From Brevibacillus panacihumi (GTDB lineage Bacteria > Bacillota > Bacilli > Brevibacillales > Brevibacillaceae), in assembly GCF_003710985.1 (NCBI RefSeq), contig NZ_RHHT01000011.1, forward strand, positions 62,001-126,000: a stretch of 64,000 nucleotides of DNA, in the 5' to 3' direction. Positions 44,173-52,225 of the stretch are shown piece after piece (positions within the stretch are counted from its first letter, which is position 1; the number at the start of each line of letters is the position of its first letter). The translations under genes and the position numbers were made by a program. The notes under the pieces are model-generated. The model was not told the origin of the DNA and did no database searches. It saw only the letters and a list, made by a program, of their open reading frames with translations.

Positions 44173-45189
44173 ATGAAATTTGGATTATTCACCGTTTTTG
44201 ACAACTACTCCGACCGATATGCACGCACAGCCGAGGAGATGCTGTATGAAGTATTGGAGCAGACAGAGCTTGCCGATCGCTTGGGCTACGACTCCGTCTG
44301 GTACGCTGAGCACCATTTCAGCGAGTACGGCATCTTGACCTCGCCTCATATGCTGATTACCGCAGCCGCGCAGCGCACAAATCGGATCCGTCTAGGCGTA
44401 TCCATTGTCTCACTGCCTTTTCACAATCCCTTGCGCGTCGCAGAGGACTATGCGTTGGCGGACGTGTTCAGCAATGGCCGGCTGAATCTCGGTCTCGGTA
44501 GCGGATATTTGCCGCATGAGTTCGCCGGGTTCAACCTCGATGGAAAAGACAAAGCGTTTCGTTTTAATGACGCATTGGCTGTAATCGAAAAAGCGTGGAA
44601 GGGAGAGATGTTTAGCCATCGAGGCGAGTTTTATCAGTTTTCGGATGTTCAGTTGAAGCTATTGCCCAAGCAAAAGGAAGTGCCGCTCTGGATTGGCGCG
44701 CTTCGTCCTCAGGGGGTCAAATATGTAGGGGCGATGGGGTACAACATCATGGGTGTTCCGTATGTGGCAGCCAACTCGATTCAGGAACTGGCAGGGATCA
44801 TTCAAGACTTCAAGATGGCGTATCGGGGTGCCGGCCATGATGAGAGCAGGATCAATATCCCGCTGGCTTTGCATACGTACGTCGCGGAAACGCGTGAAGA
44901 AGCGATCGAGATAGCGAGGGAGCATTTGAATCTCTATCTGGCAACCCGGCAATATGGGAAAGGAGCGGCCTTCGAGGATCTGCAAGCGAGAGAACAGCTC
45001 CTGATCGGTTCTCCCGAGGATGTGATCCAAATGATTCGCAGATACCAGGAGATCGGGATGGATCATGTGATGATGCTGATGAACTTTGGCGCTCTGCCGC
45101 ATGAGAAAGTGATGAAATCGATGGAGCTCGTCGCCCGGGAGGTAATGCCTGCCTTTCAGCAAGCGAAGGACCCCGGTTATGTCAGATAG
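44173..45189 (+). CDS. Luciferase-like (LLM class) flavin-dependent monooxygenase
   Basis: This 338-residue bacterial-luciferase-fold protein uses FMNH2 or F420-type chemistry; in Bacillota FMN is expected. Typical segments are the N-terminal MKFGLFTVFDNYSD, DSVWYAEHHFSEYG near residue 43, RIRLGVSIVSLPFHNPLRVAEDYA near 76 (in part) and GRLNLGLGSGYLPHEF near 103. It stands alone between two terminators. A role in oxidising the substrate of the neighbouring importer is possible but not shown. Confidence 0.9.
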   Translation: MKFGLFTVFDNYSDRYARTAEEMLYEVLEQTELADRLGYDSVWYAEHHFSEYGILTSPHMLITAAAQRTNRIRLGVSIVSLPFHNPLRVAEDYALADVFSNGRLNLGLGSGYLPHEFAGFNLDGKDKAFRFNDALAVIEKAWKGEMFSHRGEFYQFSDVQLKLLPKQKEVPLWIGALRPQGVKYVGAMGYNIMGVPYVAANSIQELAGIIQDFKMAYRGAGHDESRINIPLALHTYVAETREEAIEIAREHLNLYLATRQYGKGAAFEDLQAREQLLIGSPEDVIQMIRRYQEIGMDHVMMLMNFGALPHEKVMKSMELVAREVMPAFQQAKDPGYVR

Positions 45190-45209
45190 GATATAAAGTT
45201 CTTTGATTC

Positions 45210-45252
45210 GAGGATAAAGTGTTCATTTCAGAGCATTTTATCCTCTCTTTTT
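45210..45252 (+). terminator. Terminator of the LLM monooxygenase gene
   Basis: Arms GAGGATAAA (45210-45218) and TTTATCCTC (45237-45245), then TCTTTTT. Confidence 0.8.
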
Positions 45253-45284
45253 GTTCAATTTGAACTCGTGTGTCCAATCATACA

Positions 45285-45312
45285 TTGAAGAATTGATTAA
45301 ATAGGCTAAAAT
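45285..45312 (+). promoter_or_regulatory. Putative promoter of the D-2-hydroxyacid dehydrogenase gene
   Basis: -35 TTGAAG (45285-45290), a 16-base spacer and -10 TAAAAT (45307-45312). The 248-bp gap (45190-45437) holds this and the preceding terminator, nothing else convincing. Confidence 0.5.
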
Positions 45313-45437
45313 GAAGCTGACATGACGCAATACATGCGAAATGGCTCTGTGTTGGAGAATACTCAGCCAAGACGATTGAATTTGCGCAATATTGATTTTC
45401 ATAACCAAATGCGTTTGAAAAGAATGGGGGAATCAAA

Positions 45438-46388
45438 ATGAACAAAGCAGCCAAAATCCTGATCTATACACCGTCAGATGCCAGTACATACGCAGACATG
45501 CTAAAAGAGAAAGGATATACGAACGTCCATGCTGCAACGACGCCGGAAGAGGCAGTGGCGAACCTACCCGATACGGAGATCCTGTTGCAATGGAAGTTTC
45601 CGCTGCAACTGCTCGAAAGGCCGGAGGCAAGCTCCGTCAAGTGGATCCAGTCCCTTGGAGCGGGTGTGGATGACCTGATGCGCTCCACTTCCATTTGCGA
45701 GGATATTGTGATTACGCGTGTCGTGGATCAATTCGGCGGTCCGATGTCTGAATATGTTTTTGCCCAGCTGCTCTATGTCTATCAAGATATTGCCAGAAGC
45801 CAGGCAGCTCAAAAAGAGAGAAGCTGGCAGCCGTTCTTAACACAGCTTTTGCAAGGGCAGACCATCGGCATCGCCGGTCTCGGCTCGATTGGCAAAGAAA
45901 TTATCCGAAAAGCGCGTGCCTTTGATATGCAGGTTTACGGCCTAAGCTATAGCGGGAGGGAAGCGCATCTGGTAGATCGCCACTTCGGTCCGAATGAATG
46001 GCATGATTTTGTCAAAGACTTGGATGTTCTGGTCCTGATCTTGCCGTTGACGGAACAAACCCGCCATGCAGTCAACCGCGATGTTTTGCTGGCGATGAAG
46101 CCTACCTCCTGTCTGGTCAATATCGGGCGCGGCTCGCTGATTGCCGAAGAAGAGCTAATCGAAGTATTGCGATCGGGGCATCTGAGGGCGGCCATTCTGG
46201 ATGTATTTGAGCAAGAGCCGCTTCCGGCAGACAGTCCGCTTTGGACATTGCCGCAAGCGTATATAACCCCGCATATGTCAGGGCCCAGCACCAAAGAGCG
46301 GCTGGGACAGTACTTGCTTGCAAACCTCGGACGGTATGAAAAAGGCGAGCCGTTGACAGGCGTCGTGGACCGAAAAGCAGGATATTAG
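45438..46388 (+). CDS. D-2-hydroxyacid dehydrogenase
   Basis: This 316-residue NAD(P)-dependent enzyme reduces 2-keto acids to D-2-hydroxyacids or does the reverse. The nucleotide loop is GIAGLGSIGKEII near residue 144. Catalytic Arg is in VNIGRGSL, Glu in DVFEQEPLP and His in ITPHMSG. It resembles the glyoxylate/hydroxypyruvate reductase group. ATG follows GGGGGAAT. It is a single gene. Confidence 0.92.
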   Translation: MNKAAKILIYTPSDASTYADMLKEKGYTNVHAATTPEEAVANLPDTEILLQWKFPLQLLERPEASSVKWIQSLGAGVDDLMRSTSICEDIVITRVVDQFGGPMSEYVFAQLLYVYQDIARSQAAQKERSWQPFLTQLLQGQTIGIAGLGSIGKEIIRKARAFDMQVYGLSYSGREAHLVDRHFGPNEWHDFVKDLDVLVLILPLTEQTRHAVNRDVLLAMKPTSCLVNIGRGSLIAEEELIEVLRSGHLRAAILDVFEQEPLPADSPLWTLPQAYITPHMSGPSTKERLGQYLLANLGRYEKGEPLTGVVDRKAGY

Positions 46389-46439
46389 GAATTGACAGGC
46401 TTTGCTAATCACTCGTGGTATCCTCCATTGAATAGAAAG

Positions 46440-46471
46440 GGCCGGTATCCTCTCATCGAAGAATACCGGCC
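46440..46471. terminator. Hairpin between convergent genes
   Basis: Perfect 9-bp arms GGCCGGTAT (46440-46448) and ATACCGGCC (46463-46471). It separates the dehydrogenase gene (+) from the anti-sigma gene (-); T tracts are weak. Confidence 0.55.
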
Positions 46472-46510
46472 GCTTATTACTTATCTGACCGCATCAGCCG
46501 TGACTTATGA

Positions 46511-47611
46511 TTACTTCTGTGGCGTCTCATTTTTGTGATCAAGGATTGGCAATAGTTTTGGTTCAATATCCTTTAACAATTGTTCCTTTGAGCGATTGCT
46601 TTTAGGAACCACTCCATTTTGTTCAGCTTTCAGCTGTATTTCAACCTGTGTATTTGCAATCACCTCGAGCACTTGTTGTTTGGTGATATTTTTGGACGCT
46701 GCAATATCCGCAACAGATAGACCTTTTGCCAGTTCTTCTTTTAATTCTGTCGGGCTGATTTGTAGCAAAGCAAACAGTTTATCATCGTTTAAAATGGAAT
46801 CATACGTATAATCAGGCTTGCCATCCCTTGTGAACAATCCTTCTACTTTGATGTGCGAAGGTGCAGGCTCGCCTCCTACCCGAGTAAGATTAATGGCGTT
46901 GTCGTGAACAAATACTTGGTAGAACGGGGTATCTGCTCCTTTTATGATGTAATTCAACATCAATACTTTTTGATTTGGGTTCTCCATTTGTTCCATAGCA
47001 AACTCGTACGCATCGACGTTACCATACATTTTATCAATGAGAGAATCTACCTTCGCCTTGATTTCCTGATCGGTTAACGTAATGAGCGGCTTCTCCTTAG
47101 GCTCCCAATTCTCTTGATCCACGTGTTCAATCTCACCCGTACCGCCATTTATATGAAGGGTAATCTTTTTACCGGTTCCGCCTTTTTCCTGCAGGATGAT
47201 GCTTGTTTGGTTCACATTTACTTTGGATAACTCAGTGGAGTCTTTCGGGTTGATTGCATCACCTTGAACGTTGCTTGCCTCGATGATCTCAAACGATTTT
47301 GTTTCGGGAAATGCGCTATACAGCTTCTCAAGTGTTGCTTTGCTAACTTCATCTACCTTGACTTGTTCAGCAGTCAATGGTGTTCTAGTAAGCATTTCAA
47401 GCAGGGGAGGGGCAGCAAATGCTGCGGTTGGAATCAAAATCGCAGCAGCAACAATTCCACCAATCACTCTTTTTTTCATCGTCATTTCTCTCCTTTTTGG
47501 TTGAAAATAGTGAGTATAGGATTGTTCGATTCGTTTGGAAATTTCCGGAGGACATTCCATCGATTCAGCCTCTTTGAGTAGATGCTCACGGATTTTGCGT
47601 TCGATAGTCAT
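46511..47611 (-). CDS. Putative membrane anti-sigma factor of the adjacent ECF sigma
   Basis: This 366-residue protein has a cytoplasmic N-terminus of about 45 residues (HLLKEAESMECPPEISKRIE), one membrane segment at about 48-67 (VIGGIVAAAILIPTAAFAAP) and a large extracytoplasmic part. I do not recognise a specific sensor domain. An LxxLTDQEIKAKVDSL helix and a C-terminal helical stretch (VADIAASKNITKQQVLEVI) are visible. The gene overlaps the sigma gene by 26 bases, the usual coupling of sigma and anti-sigma genes. The role is inferred from topology and position. Confidence 0.75.
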   Translation of the reverse strand: MTIERKIREHLLKEAESMECPPEISKRIEQSYTHYFQPKRREMTMKKRVIGGIVAAAILIPTAAFAAPPLLEMLTRTPLTAEQVKVDEVSKATLEKLYSAFPETKSFEIIEASNVQGDAINPKDSTELSKVNVNQTSIILQEKGGTGKKITLHINGGTGEIEHVDQENWEPKEKPLITLTDQEIKAKVDSLIDKMYGNVDAYEFAMEQMENPNQKVLMLNYIIKGADTPFYQVFVHDNAINLTRVGGEPAPSHIKVEGLFTRDGKPDYTYDSILNDDKLFALLQISPTELKEELAKGLSVADIAASKNITKQQVLEVIANTQVEIQLKAEQNGVVPKSNRSKEQLLKDIEPKLLPILDHKNETPQK

Positions 47612-48176
47612 TGATTTTTTCCATCCTTTCTGGGAGGAGATTCCCTAAGTCTTTTCGAAGCGCCTGGAGGCCAGCATGATATCTGGACTTGACTGTACCC
47701 AGCGGAATATCGAGAATAGTCGCAATTTCCTCAAGCGTATAGTCGTGAAAAAAGCGGAGGATAATCACTGCCCGCTGTTTGTCGGTCAGCTTTCGCATGG
47801 ACTGCGATATCATTTGATGCGTTCCATCCATCAACGCAGTAGGTTGATCCCAATAAGACTCTTCCCGAGAAAAGGCAAGGATGCGTTCAAAAATTCGGAA
47901 TCTCCTCCAGCTCTTGACCCGAAATCTCTGCACTTGACGGATTACCAAGCCGTGCAGCCAGAAGTGGAAGGGACGGTTCGTATCGTAGTTGTCAAGTGAG
48001 ATCCACATTTGCATATAGATCTCGTTCATGACATCTTCCCGATCCTGTTGGTGATCCACCAGAAAAGAGACTGTGCGGTAAACGTCCTGAAAGGTGGCAT
48101 CATACATCTCGTGAAACGCCTGTTGATCACCTTCCTTCATTTTTTTGAGCAGTTGGTACATATGTTCACCTTGCAT
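47586..48176 (-). CDS. ECF-type RNA polymerase sigma factor
   Basis: This 196-residue group IV sigma factor has region 2 at about 10-85 (AFHEMYDATFQDVYRTVSFL, then DREDVMNEIYMQMW) and region 4 at about 130-185 with a helix-turn-helix (LEEIATILDIPLGTVKSRYH). ATG 48176 follows AGGAGGG with 9 bases between; an internal ATG at 48161 after AAGGTGA is possible. It probably controls its own operon with the anti-sigma factor. Confidence 0.9.
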   Translation of the reverse strand: MQGEHMYQLLKKMKEGDQQAFHEMYDATFQDVYRTVSFLVDHQQDREDVMNEIYMQMWISLDNYDTNRPFHFWLHGLVIRQVQRFRVKSWRRFRIFERILAFSREESYWDQPTALMDGTHQMISQSMRKLTDKQRAVIILRFFHDYTLEEIATILDIPLGTVKSRYHAGLQALRKDLGNLLPERMEKINDYRTQNP

Positions 48177-48193
48177 GAAGAGGGCCCTCCTGA

Positions 48194-48239
48194 GTAAGCT
48201 GCTTACACCCTATATTGTCTCTCTATCAGAAAAAGGTTC
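48194..48239 (-). promoter_or_regulatory. Candidate autoregulated ECF promoter and palindrome
   Basis: On the minus strand, GAACCTTTTT (48239-48230) looks like an ECF -35 and AGACAATATA (48220-48211) could be its -10. The perfect palindrome GTAAGC-T-GCTTAC (48194-48206) lies just downstream, before the ribosome site. Confidence 0.4.
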
Positions 48240-48494
48240 GGTTCTCTTCTTCGATTTTTTGCAAACGGTCGAGTGCATGAGGCTCTCAGTCCGAAAAAAC
48301 AATCAGAGATGCCACGACCTATCATGGGTAAATTAAGGCCGTATTCAAGTCAAAAAAGCAGCGACTGAGAGATGGGACGAATGGAAGTCTTTCTTCGTTG
48401 CATCCTGCTTTCTCTATAAGAGGAGAAGCGACCAATTCCCTTGCCAGAGCTTTGAACTATTGTCTGGAAATGATGAATGAAGGGGGATTTGATT

Positions 48495-48626
48495 TTGAAA
48501 ACCGTTGCGAACAAAAGATGCGACTCGATAGCGGCGGGTTATCGTCATACCGTCGGGCTTAAATCGGCTGGCACGGCAGCGGCTGTGGGCTGGCGCGGCA
48601 TCCATAAAGCAGGTAATCGTAATTAG
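48495..48626 (+). pseudogene. RCC1-repeat remnant
   Basis: This 43-codon frame (TTG start after AAGGGGGA) encodes SIAAGYRHTVGLKSAGTAAA followed by VGW, a nearly perfect single blade of an RCC1 (regulator of chromosome condensation) repeat. Real RCC1 proteins need about seven blades, so this is a fragment of a larger lost gene. A ribosome site and start remain, so expression of a short peptide is possible. No other blades are visible nearby. Confidence 0.7.
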
Positions 48627-48714
48627 GGTCTCTGATCAGACATCTCATTATGAAAGCCATGCGTCGATCTCCCTCGCATGGCTGATGATGTGTGTTGTGC
48701 TGAGCGAAAAAACT

Positions 48715-48760
48715 TTACTTCGCTCCGTTCTGATTTGGTATGATACAGAATGAACGTTCA
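48715..48760 (+). promoter_or_regulatory. tetR promoter and operator
   Basis: -35 TTACTT (48715-48720), an 18-base spacer and -10 TATGAT (48739-48744). The 10-base palindrome TGAACGTTCA (48751-48760) covers the expected start site and is a good candidate for TetR autorepression. Confidence 0.6.
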
Positions 48761-48811
48761 GTATAAAATGGATGCGACATCCGTGATATCGAAACGGAAG
48801 GTGGGATCACC

Positions 48812-49411
48812 TTGAATAAAAAGCAAATGCAAAGCGAACAAACAAAGAAGCGGGTTGCAGATGCCGCTCGTTCCCTGTTTGCGTTAAAGGGCTACAAAGC
48901 GACCTCGATTGAGGATATCGTAGCGGCGACGGGAAGCAGCAAAGGGAATATTTATTATCATTTCAAAAGCAAGGAAGGGCTGTTTCTCTATCTGCTTGAT
49001 GAATGGGATCGTGAGTGGGAAGAGAATTGGGAAAAAAAACAATGGCAGTATCAAACAATGAAAGAAAAGCTGTTCGGTATAGCTGAACAATTGGCGCTTG
49101 AGGATCTGAACCATCCGCTTACTCGGGCGGCAGATGAATTTTTTCATCTGGAAGAGAAATCAAATGAAGTAGAAGAGCGGATCAAAGTCATTTACCAAAA
49201 CCACTTCCAGTTCTTCGAGACATTTATTCAGCGCGGGATCGATCAGGGGGAATTCAAGCCTGTGAATGCCAAGTATTTGGCTATTGCCTTGGAGAGCTTG
49301 TTTGTCGGTCTGAATCAGATGTCGCGCACCGCCTCATCCGAGGATGTAGGGAAAATTTATCAGTCAGCTGTCCAGGCATTTCTTTATGGAATGGCAAAGG
49401 AATCTGACTGA
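48812..49411 (+). CDS. TetR-family transcriptional regulator
   Basis: This 199-residue repressor has an N-terminal TetR helix-turn-helix (about 10-57): ARSLFALKGYKATSIEDIV and GSSKGNIYYHFKSKEGLF. TTG 48812 follows AAGGTGGGATCACC. The C-terminal ligand domain resembles the QacR/BscR-like group loosely. The efflux gene follows after 56 bases on the same strand, so the regulator most probably controls itself and the pump in response to a drug. Confidence 0.92.
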   Translation: MNKKQMQSEQTKKRVADAARSLFALKGYKATSIEDIVAATGSSKGNIYYHFKSKEGLFLYLLDEWDREWEENWEKKQWQYQTMKEKLFGIAEQLALEDLNHPLTRAADEFFHLEEKSNEVEERIKVIYQNHFQFFETFIQRGIDQGEFKPVNAKYLAIALESLFVGLNQMSRTASSEDVGKIYQSAVQAFLYGMAKESD

Positions 49412-49467
49412 GCATACCTAAATTCGCAAGTTGTATGCACTCCCGTATAAGGGATTGGAGGTCATGT

Positions 49468-50661
49468 ATGTCTTTATTATTTCGAAATCGAGGAGCGATG
49501 TTGCTCCTCATGCTCAATATTTTTCTGATTTTCACTGGAGTCGGTCTGGTCATCCCCATCATGCCTACCTATATGAACATCCTTCATATCAATGGAAGTA
49601 TCTTGGGACTGCTGGTAGCGGCGTTCTCCCTGACACAGCTGCTATTTTCACCATTGGCAGGAAAATTGTCGGACTCGTGGGGAAGAAAAAAGATCATTAT
49701 TGCCGGTATGCTCGTCTTTGCATTTTCGGAATGGTTGTTCGGCTTCGCAAGCAGTCCCTTTCTGTTATTTGCTTCGCGAATGATCGGCGGGATTGGCGCA
49801 GCACTAATCATGCCGGCTGTCATGGCTTACACCGCGGATATCACCACCGATGAAGAACGTGCCGGAGGGATGGGATTCATTAACGCAGCGATAACCACCG
49901 GTTTTATCATCGGTCCGGGGATCGGAGGATTTTTAGCGGAGTACGGCGTTCGCGTTCCATTTTATGCGGCAGCTGCTGCAGCTGCTGTAGCAGCGCTAAT
50001 CACATTGCTCATCCTGCCAGAATCCGCTAGGCCGAAAACCAGAACATCTGCTGAATCCGGGCCAAAGAACAAGCAAAACCTGCTCACACAGCTGATGTCT
50101 TCGTATCGCGAACCGTATTTCTTGAGTTTGATCATTGTATTCGTTATGTCATTCGGTCTGGCGAACTATGAGACGATTTTTGGCTTGTTCGTGGACCACA
50201 AGTTTGGTTTTACACCGAAAGACATCGCGTTTATCATTACGTTTGGATCGATATCAGGGGCAGTCGTGCAGATCACGATCTTTGGCTGGATTCTGAACCG
50301 TTTTGGAGAAGAACGAGTCATCACAACGTGTTTGATCATTGCCAGCCTTTTCATCGTGCTGACCCTTTTTGTACAGCAATTCTGGGCCATCACCCTGGTT
50401 ACCTTCATCCTGTTTTTGGCGATCGATATTCTGCGGCCGGCGATTGGCACGCAGATGTCCAAAATGGCGCATGACCAGCAAGGGTATGTCGCGGGCCTGA
50501 ATTCCGCCTTCACGAGTTTGGGAAACATTGCTGGCCCTGTCATCGCGGGTCTTCTCTTTGATATTCATATCGATTACCCGTATCTAGCAGCAGCACTTGT
50601 ACTGTTTGCATGTTTTCTTCTGTCCTTGCGCGCGACTAAAAGGGGCAGAATGGCAGATTAA
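49468..50661 (+). CDS. MFS multidrug efflux transporter (Bmr/NorA type)
   Basis: This 397-residue proton-driven exporter has 12 membrane helices. ATG 49468 is 6 bases after GGAGG; an ATG at 49435 is upstream of that site. MFS motif A is GKLSDSWGRKKII near residue 64. Motif C is GFIIGPGIGGFLAEYG near 140, the drug:H+ antiporter signature. It is co-oriented with the TetR gene. Confidence 0.92.
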   Translation: MSLLFRNRGAMLLLMLNIFLIFTGVGLVIPIMPTYMNILHINGSILGLLVAAFSLTQLLFSPLAGKLSDSWGRKKIIIAGMLVFAFSEWLFGFASSPFLLFASRMIGGIGAALIMPAVMAYTADITTDEERAGGMGFINAAITTGFIIGPGIGGFLAEYGVRVPFYAAAAAAAVAALITLLILPESARPKTRTSAESGPKNKQNLLTQLMSSYREPYFLSLIIVFVMSFGLANYETIFGLFVDHKFGFTPKDIAFIITFGSISGAVVQITIFGWILNRFGEERVITTCLIIASLFIVLTLFVQQFWAITLVTFILFLAIDILRPAIGTQMSKMAHDQQGYVAGLNSAFTSLGNIAGPVIAGLLFDIHIDYPYLAAALVLFACFLLSLRATKRGRMAD

Positions 50662-50764
50662 CTCCTTCAATATCTTGCTATTCTATTGCACAATCGCTTC
50701 GTCAGTCCTTTACTTGCGATATAGTGGAAGCAGCGAAGACAAGAGAGGTCAGGAGGCTTGCAAA

Positions 50765-51382
50765 GTGGGAACTGTTCGAACCAAGCTTTTTGAATACACC
50801 CAAGCTGAGATGGATTACCTGACGAAAGTCGACCCTCAGCTCGGGGCCGCCATGGCACGCATGGGCAAAATCGAGCGTGTCATCATCCCTGATCTGTTCG
50901 CTGCGCTCATCCATGCCATCGTCGGGCAACTCATCTCAGCCAAAGCAGCTGCAACAGTATGGGAAAGAATGCAAAAACGCCTAGGCGAAATCACACCGCT
51001 CAACTTGACGAGGCACTCGACAGAAGATATTCAAGCATGCGGGTTGACGATGAAAAAGGCGAACTGCATTCATGCGATATCTTCGACCATTGCCGAAGGA
51101 GCTTTTCTGTTGGAAGAAATCAGGGATTTGCCGGATCGGGAAGTGATCCAAAAACTGACCAAGCTGCATGGCGTGGGAATTTGGACGGCTGAAATGCTGC
51201 TGATCAATTGCCTGGAGCGCAGAGACGTTGTCAGCTGGGGAGATATCGCGATTCGACGCGGGATGATGAAGCTGCACGGTCTCGATACCATTACCAAGGA
51301 GCAATTTGAAAAGTACCGTCAGCGTTATTCACCACTTGGTTCAATCGCTTCCATTTACCTGTGGGAGATCTCTTTTGACTGA
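50765..51382 (+). CDS. DNA-3-methyladenine glycosylase (HhH-GPD, AlkA-like)
   Basis: This 205-residue base-excision enzyme removes alkylated purines. GTG 50765 follows AGGAGG by 8 bases. The helix-hairpin-helix is LHGVGIWTAEMLL near residue 138. The catalytic Asp is in SWGDIAIRRGM near 160. It lacks the N-terminal beta domain of E. coli AlkA, as in short Bacillus enzymes. An AlkD-like gene follows 29 bases later, suggesting an alkylation-repair operon. Confidence 0.92.
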   Translation: MGTVRTKLFEYTQAEMDYLTKVDPQLGAAMARMGKIERVIIPDLFAALIHAIVGQLISAKAAATVWERMQKRLGEITPLNLTRHSTEDIQACGLTMKKANCIHAISSTIAEGAFLLEEIRDLPDREVIQKLTKLHGVGIWTAEMLLINCLERRDVVSWGDIAIRRGMMKLHGLDTITKEQFEKYRQRYSPLGSIASIYLWEISFD

Positions 51383-51411
51383 GAAATTCTAACCGAGGGA
51401 GGAATGGTGAA

Positions 51412-52095
51412 GTGGACAAAACGGTAAGAGAGCAGCTACTGGAATTGGCGGAGGAAAACTACCGGCGGTTTGCCTCCTCACTGCTCCCGACAATCAACAA
51501 TGTGCTGGGTGTGCGATTGCCCTTGCTGCGCAAAATGGCAAAAGCCATTGCAAAAGGGGACTGGCGTACATATCTGGAGCAAGCGGAAAATGACTATTTT
51601 GAAGAGATCATGCTGCAGGGGATGGTTATCGGATATGTGCGATGCGACCTGGAGGAAAAGCTTCTCTACGTGTCCGACTTTGTCCCCAAGATTGACAACT
51701 GGTCTGTATGCGACAGCTTTTGCGTCGGACTGACCTTCACAAAATCCAATCAAGAACGCGTTTGGGACTTTTTACAGCCATACCTCCAATCAAACAAAGA
51801 ATACGAGCTGCGTTTCGGCGTTGTCATGCTCCTCAACTTCTATGTCGACCCTGTCTACATCCGTCGCGTTTTTGAGAAGCTGGATACGATCAAGCATGAC
51901 GGCTACTACGTCAAAATGGCCGTTGCCTGGGCATTGTCGGTCTGTTATGTCAAGGATCCTCATGCCACACTCGCATACCTGCAGCAATGCTCCCTCGATG
52001 ATTTTACATACAATAAGACATTGCAAAAGATCACCGAGTCCCATCGTGTGGATGCGGAAACGAAAAAAAAGATACGTGCGATGAAGCGAAAATGA
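51412..52095 (+). CDS. AlkD-like DNA alkylation repair protein
   Basis: This 227-residue all-helical HEAT-like-repeat protein is of the AlkC/AlkD family, which excises bulky or cationic alkyl purines without base flipping. Typical segments are VLGVRLPLLRKMAKAIAK near residue 31, IDNWSVCDSF near 94 (the conserved W/D of the lesion cleft) and YYVKMAVAWALSVCYVK near 163. GTG 51412 follows GGAGGAATG. It forms a two-gene unit with the glycosylase. Confidence 0.9.
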   Translation: MDKTVREQLLELAEENYRRFASSLLPTINNVLGVRLPLLRKMAKAIAKGDWRTYLEQAENDYFEEIMLQGMVIGYVRCDLEEKLLYVSDFVPKIDNWSVCDSFCVGLTFTKSNQERVWDFLQPYLQSNKEYELRFGVVMLLNFYVDPVYIRRVFEKLDTIKHDGYYVKMAVAWALSVCYVKDPHATLAYLQQCSLDDFTYNKTLQKITESHRVDAETKKKIRAMKRK

Positions 52096-52225
52096 ACCAT
52101 ATAGCCGCCCATTTGGATTGATGTTTGAGATTCGTAGTGGGAGCGCGGTTTAGTGGGAAAGTCGATAAATTATTGGTAGAATAGGAAGAGAGAATGTAGA
52201 CTCTAGAGAATGGAGCCACTTGATC

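Larger units (their letters stand above)
48177..48811. other. Intergenic stretch of 635 bp
   Basis: It holds the sigma-factor promoter region, a short RCC1-like remnant (48495-48626), an 9-bp hairpin AGCCATGCG/CGCATGGCT (48655-48663 and 48675-48683) and the tetR promoter. The rest (about 48260-48480) shows no gene I can support. Confidence 0.6.

Noticed and set aside
45322-45441. 39-codon plus-strand frame whose stop overlaps the D-2-hydroxyacid dehydrogenase start
   Set aside because: No ribosome site, no recognisable motif, and it covers the promoter-to-gene leader. The overlap with the next ATG looks like coincidence.
48470-48570. Alternative frame starting ATGATGAATGAA before the RCC1 remnant
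   Set aside because: It stops after about 30 codons with no similarity; the RCC1 frame explains the sequence better.
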